64,000 nucleotides of DNA from Nocardia beijingensis NBRC 16342 (GTDB lineage: Bacteria > Actinomycetota > Actinomycetes > Mycobacteriales > Mycobacteriaceae): contig NZ_BDBC01000032.1 of assembly GCF_001612785.1 (NCBI RefSeq), forward strand, positions 1 to 64,000, read 5' to 3'. The translations under genes were made by a program, and so were the position numbers. The notes under the pieces are model-generated. The model made no database searches. It saw nothing but the letters and a program-made list of their open reading frames with translations, and was not told the origin of the DNA. Shown here in pieces: positions 32,015-40,432 of the stretch. Position 1 is the stretch's first letter. Each line of letters opens with the position of its first letter.

Positions 32015-33322
32015 TCATGCTTCGCCGACGTTCGCTCGTCGCGCTTCGACCCGCTGATAGGCCTCGGCGAAGATGACCTTCGCCATCAGCGCGGGCTCGA
32101 TTTCCGCCCGCCGGCCGAACACCTCCCCGTAGCAGTCCTGGACGACGCGGTTGTCCGGGTCGGCGTGATAGGCGGTTTCGGCGAGATGGCACGCGAGTCG
32201 AATATTCGTTTCGGTCAGCTCGCGTACCCGTTCGACCAGTTTGTCCACGCCTCCGGCCAAGGTGGCGTATTCGATGGCGCGGTCTCGCTTCGGCGCGGGA
32301 AGCAGGTTCGCAAGGTTGCCGTCCCACCAGCCGCTGTAGCGGCGGATCACGTTGCGGCAGATGAATTCCGGTTTGTCGTAGATGGCGGGCAGGCGGGGGT
32401 GGGCGGCCAGGTGATCGGGAATCCGCAGCGATTCGACGATGTCGTCGTGCAGTTGTCCGGCGTTCAGGCCCGTCAGTGCGTGGTCGAAGATATGGCGCAG
32501 GTAGGCGGAGATGGCCTTCAACTCGTCCTGGATGGCGTCCACGCCGCGCACCAGCGTGCCGTGACCGGGAATGATCACCTCCGGGATCAGCGCCGCCATC
32601 TCCTCGGCCGCGTCGGCCCACTCCTCGGCATACCGCTGCACCTTGCGGGGGTTGCCCGCATTGGGCAAATAGCCGGTGACGAGGTCGCCCGCGGCGATGA
32701 CCCGCCGACGCGGCGCCCACACCCACGAGCAGTCGTCGGTCTCGCCCTTCCCATGCCGTACCACAAAGCGCTCGCCGCCGATGACGAGTTCGAGCGTGTC
32801 GCTGTATGTTTCGGTCGGCCACAGGAAGTCGGTGGGTTCGGAGGGCCAGGCTTTGCCTTCGGTTCCCCCTGGCATCTGCTTGTTGATGACCGCGTTGAGG
32901 CCGGGCGTTTTCATGTAGCGCTCGAAGTGCCCGATGAGGTTCTCGTGCGCGATGACGCGCGGCGTCTCGCCGGTTTCGAGGAAGGCCCAGTGGCCGAACG
33001 CGTGATCCACGTGCCCGTGGGTGTAGACGACGGTGTGCAGCGGTGCATCGGAGATGGAGCGCACCGCCCGCAGCAGTTCTCGGCCGTCGCCCGCCAGCCC
33101 GGTGTCGACCATGAGCAGACCTTCGTCCGTCTCGAAGACGCCGATGTTGGCCACGCCGGGCCGGATGTAGTAGGTGCGCGGCGCGGCGGTGACGATCTCC
33201 GCTTCGGCGCCGGAGGTATGGCCGCGAGAGAACAGGTGGGTCATCTGGTCGAGCGCGAACCCGAGGAAGGCCGCCTCGCCGGTGGACGAGGTGTGTTCGG
33301 GCACGGGCTGTGTCTGCGTCAT
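32015..33322 (-). CDS. Alkylsulfatase of the metallo-beta-lactamase fold (SdsA type)
   Basis: The protein is 435 residues from ATG 33322 (AGGAAG upstream). The zinc motif THGHVDHAFGH (H-x-H-x-D-H, about residue 107) is followed by further ligands in VIAHENLI and IIPGHGTLVRG. A C-terminal alkylsulfatase dimerisation region contains YSGWWDGNLANLLPAPKRDR and ETAYHADPDNR. SdsA-like enzymes hydrolyse primary or secondary alkyl sulfates, often in the periplasm. This product has no signal peptide, is shorter than SdsA1 (about 650) and lacks the SCP-like C-terminal domain. It is divergent from the flavoprotein gene at 33418, which is likely co-regulated. Confidence 0.88.
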   Translation of the reverse strand: MTQTQPVPEHTSSTGEAAFLGFALDQMTHLFSRGHTSGAEAEIVTAAPRTYYIRPGVANIGVFETDEGLLMVDTGLAGDGRELLRAVRSISDAPLHTVVYTHGHVDHAFGHWAFLETGETPRVIAHENLIGHFERYMKTPGLNAVINKQMPGGTEGKAWPSEPTDFLWPTETYSDTLELVIGGERFVVRHGKGETDDCSWVWAPRRRVIAAGDLVTGYLPNAGNPRKVQRYAEEWADAAEEMAALIPEVIIPGHGTLVRGVDAIQDELKAISAYLRHIFDHALTGLNAGQLHDDIVESLRIPDHLAAHPRLPAIYDKPEFICRNVIRRYSGWWDGNLANLLPAPKRDRAIEYATLAGGVDKLVERVRELTETNIRLACHLAETAYHADPDNRVVQDCYGEVFGRRAEIEPALMAKVIFAEAYQRVEARRANVGEA

Positions 33323-33417
33323 TGGATGAACTTCCTGTCGAGAGAAGGCCGGATCGGCCGAGGACAGTGGGCTGTCCGGCGAGCGGAACCGCAGGACGAG
33401 GCCGACGGTAGGAGCGC

Positions 33418-34701
33418 GTGACCGGTGAGAGGTGGACGATTTCGTTGACTGAGACTGGTGCCGAGTCCCACGCCGACCGGGCGGCGACAGCGGCTGCCGC
33501 GTCCCGGTTTCGCCGGCGTCGCGGCCATGATCGGTGGACCGACGGCACGAACTCCGACGTGTTGCGCGCGGCCCGTGAACTGACGCCGTTGCTGCGCGAG
33601 CACACCGATCGGGCCGAACGCGATCGCACGCTGGCCCTTCCCGTCGTCGAGGCTTTGGCCGGCGCCGGGCTGGTCGGCATGCCGCGGCTGATCGGAGCCG
33701 CTGCCCCGGACCCGCTCGACTTCTTCGCGGCCATCCGGACGATCGCGGCGGCGTGCCCGTCCACCGGCTGGGCGACCGCACAACTGGGCATCGCCACGTG
33801 GCACGTGGCGCGGCTCAAATTTGCAGTGCGCGAGGAGATTTGGAGTACCGGTTCGGAGACGGTCGTGACGGTCTCCCATACGCCCGGCGGCAAGCTGGTG
33901 CCGGTCGAGGGCGGATACCGACTGGAGGGTGAGTGGCCGAATGTGCCCGCCGTGGAATACGCCGCGTGGGCGTGCCTGGTGGCGTTGACCACCGATGTCC
34001 AGGGCGAAGCGGTCGGACTCGCGACCGCGATCGTGCCGAAGTCGGATCTGATCGAGGGCGAGTACTGGAACACCACGGGTCTGCGCGGCACGGGCAGCAA
34101 GAAGGTGACGGTGCGACGCGCGTTCGTACCCACCCACCGGGTAAATGTCGCGGGACAGGCTGCAGGGATGGACGACGTCGGTCGGCTCAGCTCGCTGTAC
34201 CGCTGTCCCCTCGGCATCGTCTACAGCATGGCCGCGTGCATGCCCGTCCTCGGTGCGGTGCAGGGTGCCTACCAGCAGCACCTCGAGCGGACCGGCCGGC
34301 GGTCGGCCCTCGGCTTCGCGGGCATGCGCTCGGTTGTCGACCCAGCGGTTCAGGCCGGGCTCGCACGCGGGCTGACCGAGATCGACGCCTCCATCTTGCA
34401 GGTCGAGCGTGATTTGAGAGAGGCAGTCACGCTCGCGGCAGATGGGGCACCGATCCCCGCGGAACTGCGACTGCGGACGCGCCGAGACCAGGTGCGGGCT
34501 ACCGAACGCGCGGTCGAGGCAATGGACTTGCTCGTGCGCTCGGCCGGCTCCGAGGCGGTGCGGCAAGGTAGCGACCTGGAGCGAGTCTGGCGTGACATCC
34601 GCACCGCCGCCGCCCACATGGTGAACCAGAGCGAACCAGCTCTTCAGCTGTACGGCCGATGGGCGCTGGGGCTCGAGATCGATGGAATGGTGATGGTGTG
34701 A
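33418..34701 (+). CDS. Acyl-CoA dehydrogenase-like flavin monooxygenase/desulfurase (HsaA/DszC type)
   Basis: The 427-residue protein starts with GTG 33418; a later start is possible because residues 1-40 are atypical. Visible are the N-terminal helical segment ELTPLLREHTDRAERDRTLA and VVEALAGAGLVGMPRLIG, then CPSTGWATAQLGIATWHVAR, the beta domain VEGGYRLEGEWPNVPAVEYA and a C-terminal helical bundle. This matches the group D flavin-dependent monooxygenases (HsaA, DszC-like) more than true acyl-CoA dehydrogenases, as no catalytic Glu is evident. A separate flavin reductase would be needed and is not in the window. Its stop overlaps the IclR start, so both are coupled. Confidence 0.82.
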   Translation: MTGERWTISLTETGAESHADRAATAAAASRFRRRRGHDRWTDGTNSDVLRAARELTPLLREHTDRAERDRTLALPVVEALAGAGLVGMPRLIGAAAPDPLDFFAAIRTIAAACPSTGWATAQLGIATWHVARLKFAVREEIWSTGSETVVTVSHTPGGKLVPVEGGYRLEGEWPNVPAVEYAAWACLVALTTDVQGEAVGLATAIVPKSDLIEGEYWNTTGLRGTGSKKVTVRRAFVPTHRVNVAGQAAGMDDVGRLSSLYRCPLGIVYSMAACMPVLGAVQGAYQQHLERTGRRSALGFAGMRSVVDPAVQAGLARGLTEIDASILQVERDLREAVTLAADGAPIPAELRLRTRRDQVRATERAVEAMDLLVRSAGSEAVRQGSDLERVWRDIRTAAAHMVNQSEPALQLYGRWALGLEIDGMVMV

Positions 34702-35597
34702 TCGAACGAAATCACGGCGGGGCCAGCCATTTACGAACAGCCTTGGAGCGAAGTTCGGACAAACTCGACTCCGTCGCTCCGCCACAGTCGATGCTCGAGC
34801 GTATGACGCTCATTCTCGACGTATTCGACGATCGCTCGGTCCGGATGCGGCTGGACGAAGTGGTCGAGCACACCCACTTGCCCAGATCGACCTGCTACCG
34901 GATTCTCGAACAACTGGTGCGGCTGCACTGGTTGCGACAGCGGCCCAGCGGCTATGCACTAGGACCGCGCGCCATCCGGCTTGGCGGCCACGACGCCCAC
35001 GACGATCTGCGCGTCGCGGCCCGACCGGTGCTCGAGGAGCTCCAGGCCCAGACAGGGGCGACGGTGTATCTCGGCGTACTGGACTTCGACGAAGTGGTCT
35101 ACCTCGACCGGGTCGCGCACCCGCCGGTTTCCGTCTCCGTGCTCAGTGTCGGGCATCGCGCACCGGCGCACGCCACCGCGCTCGGAAAGGCCATGCTGGC
35201 GTCGCTCTCGCCCGAGGAGGTGGACGCGGTGCTCACTGGCCGACTGCGGCCGTGCACATCGGCCACCATTACCGAACTCCCAGTGCTGCGTGCGGAACTG
35301 CGGCGTATCCGCGGCCGCCGCGGGCTGGCCTTCGAACGGGAGGAACATCGTCGGGGAATGTTCGGCGTCGGAGCCGTCGTTCGAGTGGGGGACGGAATAC
35401 CCGGCGCCCTCGCCGCGAGCGCAGCGGCTGGTGTCGCGCCCATCGAACGAGCGGCGCCTCTCGTCCTCGAGGCGGCCCGCCGGATATCGTTGCGGCTGGA
35501 CCCGGACGCCGCCGCAGCCGCAGCGTCGCCGCCGTCCACCGCCGACGTGCTGGTCGGGCGGGTGCTGGCGTTACTCGGCGACGACGCCCTGCTGTAA
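34698..35597 (+). CDS. IclR-family regulator
   Basis: The protein is 299 residues from GTG 34698, which overlaps the stop of the flavoprotein gene. The N-terminal HTH (MTLILDVFDDRSVRMRLDEV, LPRSTCYRILEQLVRLHWLR) is followed by the IclR effector domain (TVYLGVLDFDEVVYLDRV, APAHATALGKAMLASL). A Pro/Ala-rich tail of about 35 residues extends the usual length. The ATG of the classical start (MTLILDVF) is inside; the longer N terminus is supported by the coupling. It likely controls the adjacent alkylsulfatase and flavoprotein genes. Confidence 0.9.
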   Translation: MIERNHGGASHLRTALERSSDKLDSVAPPQSMLERMTLILDVFDDRSVRMRLDEVVEHTHLPRSTCYRILEQLVRLHWLRQRPSGYALGPRAIRLGGHDAHDDLRVAARPVLEELQAQTGATVYLGVLDFDEVVYLDRVAHPPVSVSVLSVGHRAPAHATALGKAMLASLSPEEVDAVLTGRLRPCTSATITELPVLRAELRRIRGRRGLAFEREEHRRGMFGVGAVVRVGDGIPGALAASAAAGVAPIERAAPLVLEAARRISLRLDPDAAAAAASPPSTADVLVGRVLALLGDDALL

Positions 35598-35606
35598 GTG
35601 CAGCCG

Positions 35607-36392
35607 CTACCGGCCTGCTGACCCGCTAGCCGACCCGCTGCGCAGCCCACCGGCCGACCCGCTGGGCAACCGCAGTTGGGCATCCGGAACTCCTGTCCCA
35701 TTCGGGTCGAGCAGCCCGTCGCCGTTCGCATAGGGGCTCTCACCCGGTGCCGATTGGAGAGTGACGAGGTACTTCCACAATCCGTCGGCAAGCGCTGCGC
35801 CGCCGCCCACGAGGGTGCCGGTAAGCCCGCCGGCCGCGGCGAACGCGCCGATCGCGGCGGGTACCGTGGCCAGGCACGCCGGGCCGATCACCAGGCAGGT
35901 GCCAAGGCCGATCACTCCGCCGAGTACAGCACCCAGTACGGTCCCCACGGCTGTGCCGATGAGCGGCCAGCGGGTGAGATTCGATGCCAGATCGTTGAGA
36001 GCGAGCTGATTCTCGAGTGGTGACGCGACCGGCGAAGCGACGTGGAGCCTCAGAGCGCCGAGGTCGGGAACCAGCGTCAACGTGCGGTTCTCGGCAGTGA
36101 TCCGCTGCTCGATGCCCAGACGCTGCTCGCCGACGAGCACCGCCAACGGAATGGTGTCGACCACCTGCCCCGAGCTGTCGCGGACTTCGACCGACCGGCT
36201 GTCCCCGGATGCGGCGAATGTTCCACCGTCGAGCGTCGCCACCACTGACTCGCCGACAGCGGTGACGGTGTACTGGATCGGCTCGGCCGGGTCGGCGTGC
36301 GCGGGTGCACTCGACACCGCGATACCAGCGGTCAATGCGGCGGCCAAAAGCGCTGTGGGAATCGGCTTCCCGGCCATCGTCCGGAATGTCAT
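35607..36392 (-). CDS. Exported glycine-zipper membrane protein, paralogue A
   Basis: The protein is 261 residues from ATG 36392, the start overlapping the stop of the upstream paralogue (ATGA). It has a signal peptide (residues 1-33, ending SSAPAHADP) and a beta-rich exported domain with VGESVVATLDGGTFAASGD and SVEVRDSSGQVVDTIPL. The motif VASPLENQLALNDLASN and a long Gly/Ala membrane hairpin (IGTAVGTVLGAVLGGVIGLG, IGAFAAAGGLTGTLVGGG) follow. The family is typical of Nocardia (DUF8020-like, from memory and uncertain). Its role is unknown; the glycine zipper suggests insertion in a membrane. It forms a tandem pair with the next gene, and a third copy lies at 46.3 kb. Confidence 0.82.
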   Translation of the reverse strand: MTFRTMAGKPIPTALLAAALTAGIAVSSAPAHADPAEPIQYTVTAVGESVVATLDGGTFAASGDSRSVEVRDSSGQVVDTIPLAVLVGEQRLGIEQRITAENRTLTLVPDLGALRLHVASPVASPLENQLALNDLASNLTRWPLIGTAVGTVLGAVLGGVIGLGTCLVIGPACLATVPAAIGAFAAAGGLTGTLVGGGAALADGLWKYLVTLQSAPGESPYANGDGLLDPNGTGVPDAQLRLPSGSAGGLRSGSASGSAGR

Positions 36393-37111
36393 CGGGTCTC
36401 CTCGGCGACGTCCGGCGTAGGCTGCGTCCGATTCGGCAGATGCGGTGCGTACTTGCTCTCTCCCGGAGGAGTTCGCAGGATCGTGACGTATTCGTACAGT
36501 GCGACGGCAGCGGTCGGGCCACCGGCGACTACCAGCCCCGTCAGGCCGCCGACCGCCCCGACCAGACTGACGATGGGCAGCACAGCGACCACACAACCGA
36601 GGCTGAGCACCACGCACGACGCCCCCGCGAGCGCGAGACCGACGCCGACGCCGATCGCCGCGCCGATGGCGGTGCCGACGAGGCTGCCGATAGAGGTGCC
36701 GATGCTCACCGAGTTGATGAGATCGTTCATGGCGAGCTGGTTCTCGAGTGGTGAGGCGACGGGCCGGACATCCTCGCGGCGAATTGATTCCAGATCGGGC
36801 GTCGATACCAGAGCGCTCCCGTCGACAGAGATCAGCTGGTGGATCGGGACCAGCTGCCCGTCCAGACGCAGTGTGGTGGGCAAGGCATCGAGTACCTGCC
36901 CAGTGGTGTCACGCACCTCGATCCGGGTGCCGTCTCCGGACAGAGCGAAGGTGCCGCCCGCGAGGGTCGTGGTGACCGAATCACCGGTGAGGGACGAGGA
37001 GTACGTCACCGGCGATGGCAGCGCGGGGGACGCGTCGGCGGAGGTCGACCCCGCGCCGACGACGGTCGCCGTGACCAGCGCGGCGAGGACGGACATGCTG
37101 CGTGGGTTCAT
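36389..37111 (-). CDS. Exported glycine-zipper membrane protein, paralogue B
   Basis: The 240-residue protein has a signal peptide (residues 1-28, VLAALVTATVVGAGSTSADA). Its domain order matches paralogue A: TGDSVTTTLAGGTFALSGDG, IEVRDTTGQVLDALP, VASPLENQLAMNDLINS and a Gly-rich double membrane segment (SIGSLVGTAIGAAIGVGVGL, LVGAVGGLTGLVVAGG). It is the upstream member of the pair on the minus strand, translationally coupled to copy A. Divergence of the first halves suggests an old duplication. Function unknown. Confidence 0.82.
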   Translation of the reverse strand: MNPRSMSVLAALVTATVVGAGSTSADASPALPSPVTYSSSLTGDSVTTTLAGGTFALSGDGTRIEVRDTTGQVLDALPTTLRLDGQLVPIHQLISVDGSALVSTPDLESIRREDVRPVASPLENQLAMNDLINSVSIGTSIGSLVGTAIGAAIGVGVGLALAGASCVVLSLGCVVAVLPIVSLVGAVGGLTGLVVAGGPTAAVALYEYVTILRTPPGESKYAPHLPNRTQPTPDVAEETR

Positions 37112-37452
37112 GATGTTCCTTTACGGCCGAATCATTCGATCGGCCAACAGAATGTGAATGCTGTCACTTCGGACGGACTGTATTGGCCGGCGTCTTGTGT
37201 GGACGTCGAGGTTTCACTCAGTGGAACCGGAGGATCCGAGTGCGTGCCGCCGGCCAGAGCCGCTGCCTGAAGCATTCCGATCGGCGATGCGCAGCCGGTG
37301 TCGATGCCCGACTCGCCCGCAACCGCGTGACAAGGCTGGGCCGAGCGATTCGTGGGGCGGATGGCGGTTTCACTGACCGAAATCTCCGGCATGCGAGCGG
37401 AACAGGCATGTCATGTTGCGCCGTACCTTCCCCCAATCGACGAAGAGGTGCC
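37112..37452. other. Divergent intergenic region before the MFS gene
   Basis: About 340 bases between divergent starts (37111 minus, 37453 plus). A minus-strand frame of 86 codons (37132-37392) has no motif or ribosome site. GAAGAGG (about 37443-37449) before 37453 is the ribosome site of the transporter. Nothing else is recognised. Confidence 0.4.
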
Positions 37453-39075
37453 ATGTCCACTACGCCCACTGTCGGCGATGCCGATCTCCCCGCTCCCGAA
37501 CAGGACACCGGGCGGCTCGACGGCGCGTCACGCCTGCGGATCTTCTCGGTGCTGGTGATCATCGTGCTGTACGTCGAGGTCGCGCCGATCCAGTTCACGA
37601 TGATCTCCGCCGCCCTGCAGAAGATCGCGCCATCGTTCCCCGGCGCGGGACCCGATATCACCTGGGCATTGATTGTCTTCGGGCTGATCGGAGCGTCGGC
37701 CACACCGGTCATCGGAAAGATCAGCGACATCTGGGGGAAGAAGCGGGTTCTGCTGATCTGCGGCGCCTTGTTCGCTCTGGGCTGCCTCGTCACGGCCACC
37801 ACCAGTAGTTGGCCGGTATTCCTGGCTGGTCGCTGCCTACAGTCCACGGCGGCCGCGATGGCGGTTGTCTCCTACGGACTCATCCGGGATCTATTGCCGC
37901 ACAGGTATGTGCCGATCGGTCTCGGCGTCGCCGCGACCGGTCTCGGATTCTCCGCGGCGCTAGGGCCGATCGTCGCCGGTTATCTGGTCGACAACCACAG
38001 CTGGCGGGCTATGTTCTGGGTGTTGTTCGGCTACGTGGTCGCCATGATGCCGCTGGTGGCGGCAGTGGTACCGGAATCGAAGCTCCGAGTCGCCGGGCGC
38101 GTCGACATCATCGGCGCCGCACTGCTCTCCGGTGGTGTCGCCATGCTGTTGCTCTACGTGTCCAAAGGTCATGACTGGGGGTGGAGCGAGCCCGCCACGC
38201 TCGCCTGGCTGGTCGCCGGAATCGCGGCGCTGGTGGCCTTCGTGCTCGTGGAGCGCCGCTCCAGCACCCCGATCATGGATATGGGCCTGTTGTTCGCGCC
38301 TCGGGTGATTCTCGTGCTCGTCACCGCCGTCTTCACGTCCTGCCTGATCGGAGTGCACAGTTACGCCATCGCCTACATGGCGCAGACGCCGTCCCAGCCC
38401 GAGCTCGAAGCCCAGATCGCGGGCCGCACGGTCGCGCAAGTTTCCGAGATGGCAGGCCGGTCGGTCTCGCACGACATCGTGAAGGTGTCTCTGATACCGG
38501 GGTACAGCTACGGCGACGGCTTGTCACTGATGGAATTCGCCCTGCGCATCGGCGTGGTGCAGGGCCTGACCGCGATGATCTTCGGAGTCGTCGCCGGCTT
38601 CGTCGCGCGGCGTGTGGGTGCCCGCTTGCCGCTGCTGGCCGGACTGGTGCTGTTCATCGGGAGCACCATCGTGTTGGCCGTGCTGCCGCACACCTGGCAG
38701 GTGTTCGCGCTGTCCGGCATCGCGTTCGGCGCCGCCTTCGGCCTGTATTACGCGTGCATGCCGATTCTGATGGTGGAGGCCGTTCCGCAGGAACAGCAGG
38801 GCATCAGCGCCAGCATGCTCGGAGTGACCCAGAACCTCGGCGCCGCGGCCGGCACCGCCGTGATCACCGCCTTTATCGCCGCCCACCCGATCATCGCGAG
38901 TGTGAGCGTGGCCGGACGCACCCCACAGGCGAATCAGCTCACGAACGTCTTCGCCGACCGAGGCTATGAACTCGGCTTCTGGTTCGGCGTGGCGGCAGCG
39001 GTGTGCGGGCTCGCGGTCGCACTGGTGATGAAGCACGGGCGCACACCGGCGACCGGCGGAGCGCTGCTCCGGTGA
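37453..39075 (+). CDS. MFS transporter, 14-helix DHA2-like
   Basis: The 540-residue multidrug/metabolite exporter has about 14 hydrophobic segments. The MFS loop 2-3 motif is GKISDIWGKKRVLLICGALF. Other conserved segments are GRCLQSTAAAMAVVSYGLIR and GPIVAGYLVDNHSWRAMFWV. A longer polar loop (about residues 315-355: SQPELEAQIAGRTVAQVSEM) replaces the short extracellular loop usual in the DHA2 group. The start ATG follows GAAGAGG. An SDR gene lies 99 bp downstream, so export or uptake of the substrate of the neighbouring dehydrogenase and dioxygenase is likely. Confidence 0.9.
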   Translation: MSTTPTVGDADLPAPEQDTGRLDGASRLRIFSVLVIIVLYVEVAPIQFTMISAALQKIAPSFPGAGPDITWALIVFGLIGASATPVIGKISDIWGKKRVLLICGALFALGCLVTATTSSWPVFLAGRCLQSTAAAMAVVSYGLIRDLLPHRYVPIGLGVAATGLGFSAALGPIVAGYLVDNHSWRAMFWVLFGYVVAMMPLVAAVVPESKLRVAGRVDIIGAALLSGGVAMLLLYVSKGHDWGWSEPATLAWLVAGIAALVAFVLVERRSSTPIMDMGLLFAPRVILVLVTAVFTSCLIGVHSYAIAYMAQTPSQPELEAQIAGRTVAQVSEMAGRSVSHDIVKVSLIPGYSYGDGLSLMEFALRIGVVQGLTAMIFGVVAGFVARRVGARLPLLAGLVLFIGSTIVLAVLPHTWQVFALSGIAFGAAFGLYYACMPILMVEAVPQEQQGISASMLGVTQNLGAAAGTAVITAFIAAHPIIASVSVAGRTPQANQLTNVFADRGYELGFWFGVAAAVCGLAVALVMKHGRTPATGGALLR

Positions 39076-39174
39076 TCACTCGGAGGCCGACCGCGGTATC
39101 GATCTGCCACGCCCGCTGCGTCCACCGGTTGGCGGAGCGCAGAACCCGTCCATCACTTCGGAGGAGTCCGTTTC

Positions 39175-39921
39175 ATGAGTAACCGTTTGTCCGGCCGGGT
39201 AGCACTGATCAGCGGCGGAGCGTCCGGCATGGGCGCCGCCCACGCCCGGGCCTTTCTGAATGAGGGCGCTGCGGTGGTGCTCGGCGATATCGCCGACGAG
39301 ACCGGCGCCCGACTCGCCGACGAACTCGGAGACCTCGCGTTGTACGTCCATCTCGATGTCACCAGCGCCCAGGATTGGACGCACGCTGTCGCGGAAGCGG
39401 TCCGGCATTTCGGTGAACTCAACGTGCTGGTCAACAATGCCGGCATCCTCGACGGCGGCGAACTCGGCGTCTACACCGAGAAACAGTGGGAGCATGTGCT
39501 GGCAGTCAATCTGACGGGCACTTTCCTCGGATTGACCGCCGCCCGTGACGCGTTGGTCGCAGCACGCCCGTCGTCGGTGGTCAACATTTCCTCGGCCGCC
39601 GGCATCCAGGGCGTCGCGGGCATGCACGCCTACGCGGCGTCGAAGTTCGGGGTGCGCGGCTTGACGAAATCCGCTGCTCTGGAACTGGCCCCGCACGGAG
39701 TGCGCGTCAATTCGGTGCACCCGGGAGGCATCCTCACCCCCATGATCGGCGCGACAGGAGATCTCGATGTCGACCGGGCGGAAAACACCCGGGCGCGTCT
39801 GGGTCTGCCCGAGGAGGTGTCGAGTCTCGTCGTATTCCTGGCGAGTACCGAATCCAGCTACTGCAACGGCGCAGAGTTCGTCGTCGATGGCGGCATGACG
39901 GCCGGGGCCGCGGTCGGCTGA
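39175..39921 (+). CDS. Short-chain dehydrogenase/reductase
   Basis: The 248-residue classical SDR has cofactor motif ALISGGASGMGAAHARAFLN (Gly pattern for NAD), NNAG in VLVNNAGILD, catalytic Ser in VVNISSAAGIQG, the Y-x3-K motif in AYAASKFGVRGLTKSA, and the C-terminal YCNGAEFVVDGGMTAGAA. It resembles 3-alpha/20-beta-hydroxysteroid dehydrogenase-like enzymes. Probably an alcohol or hydroxysteroid oxidoreductase downstream of the MFS transporter. GGAGGAG-type ribosome site at about 39160-39166. A perfect hairpin lies 50 bp after its stop. Confidence 0.92.
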   Translation: MSNRLSGRVALISGGASGMGAAHARAFLNEGAAVVLGDIADETGARLADELGDLALYVHLDVTSAQDWTHAVAEAVRHFGELNVLVNNAGILDGGELGVYTEKQWEHVLAVNLTGTFLGLTAARDALVAARPSSVVNISSAAGIQGVAGMHAYAASKFGVRGLTKSAALELAPHGVRVNSVHPGGILTPMIGATGDLDVDRAENTRARLGLPEEVSSLVVFLASTESSYCNGAEFVVDGGMTAGAAVG

Positions 39922-39970
39922 GCGATTTCCGGTCTTGGACGAACGGCGGGCCGCACAGGACGAACGCAGT

Positions 39971-40000
39971 CGATGGCCAGTGCGAACGCACTGGCCATCG
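39971..40000. terminator. Perfect palindromic hairpin after the SDR gene
   Basis: CGATGGCCAGTGCG (39971-39984) and its exact complement (39987-40000) flank AA. As a hairpin with a 4-6 nt loop it gives at least a 12-bp stem 50 bp after the SDR stop, a good terminator candidate. Alternatively it is a long operator-like palindrome. Confidence 0.6.
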
Positions 40001-40064
40001 GCTCGGAAACCGTTTCGCAACGGTGTCTTCTGGCGGCAACGGGAGTTGGTGAGTGGAGTGGCGA

Positions 40065-40427
40065 TCAGCCGGTATCGCTGTGCGATCGATGCTGGTTCGT
40101 GGATTGCGCTGTCGCGCAGACCCATCGGGTGCGCTGAACTGGACGAAGAGGGAATAGACCAGCACGGCCGCGCCGGGACACCGTCAAGAGCGGGACGGAG
40201 TCGCCGTGAACGAGGCGCACCACCGCCAAGGTCGCCGCTGTGCCGATGGCTGCCACGACGCCACCGTGCGCACCGGCGATTTGGTATCCGATGAGGAACG
40301 CCAGTACCGGGCCGATGGCGTCGGCGCTGCGATCGAATCCGTCGAGCTCCTTGAACTCGGCGAACACCTCCGCCGCGGCCGACGCCGTACGACTCGTTCT
40401 CGTCACATCATCACTTTCGCCGGTCAT
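40065..40427 (-). CDS. DUF3159-like membrane protein, probably truncated
   Basis: The frame has 120 residues. The first 70 fit the start of DUF3159 proteins (FKELDGFDRSADAIGPVLAF, LIGYQIAGAHGGVVAAIGTA, LAVVRLVHGDSV), with two membrane helices. After that the sequence becomes Arg-rich and loses the remaining helices (RRGRAGLFPLRPVQRTRW), which points to a frameshift around 40200. Either a degraded gene or a short two-helix variant; decay is more likely. It lies between the terminator hairpin and the dioxygenase gene. Confidence 0.45.
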   Translation of the reverse strand: MTGESDDVTRTSRTASAAAEVFAEFKELDGFDRSADAIGPVLAFLIGYQIAGAHGGVVAAIGTAATLAVVRLVHGDSVPLLTVSRRGRAGLFPLRPVQRTRWVCATAQSTNQHRSHSDTG

Positions 40428-40432
40428 TCGGG

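Noticed and set aside
33323..33781. N-terminal extension of the alkylsulfatase frame (to 588 codons)
   Set aside because: The extension is Arg/Ser-rich and antisense to the flavoprotein gene; the ATG at 33322 has a good ribosome site and starts a normal protein.
31953..34217. Minus-strand open frame of 754 codons over the alkylsulfatase and flavoprotein genes
   Set aside because: It is antisense or out of frame to two clearly recognisable genes and has no motif of its own.
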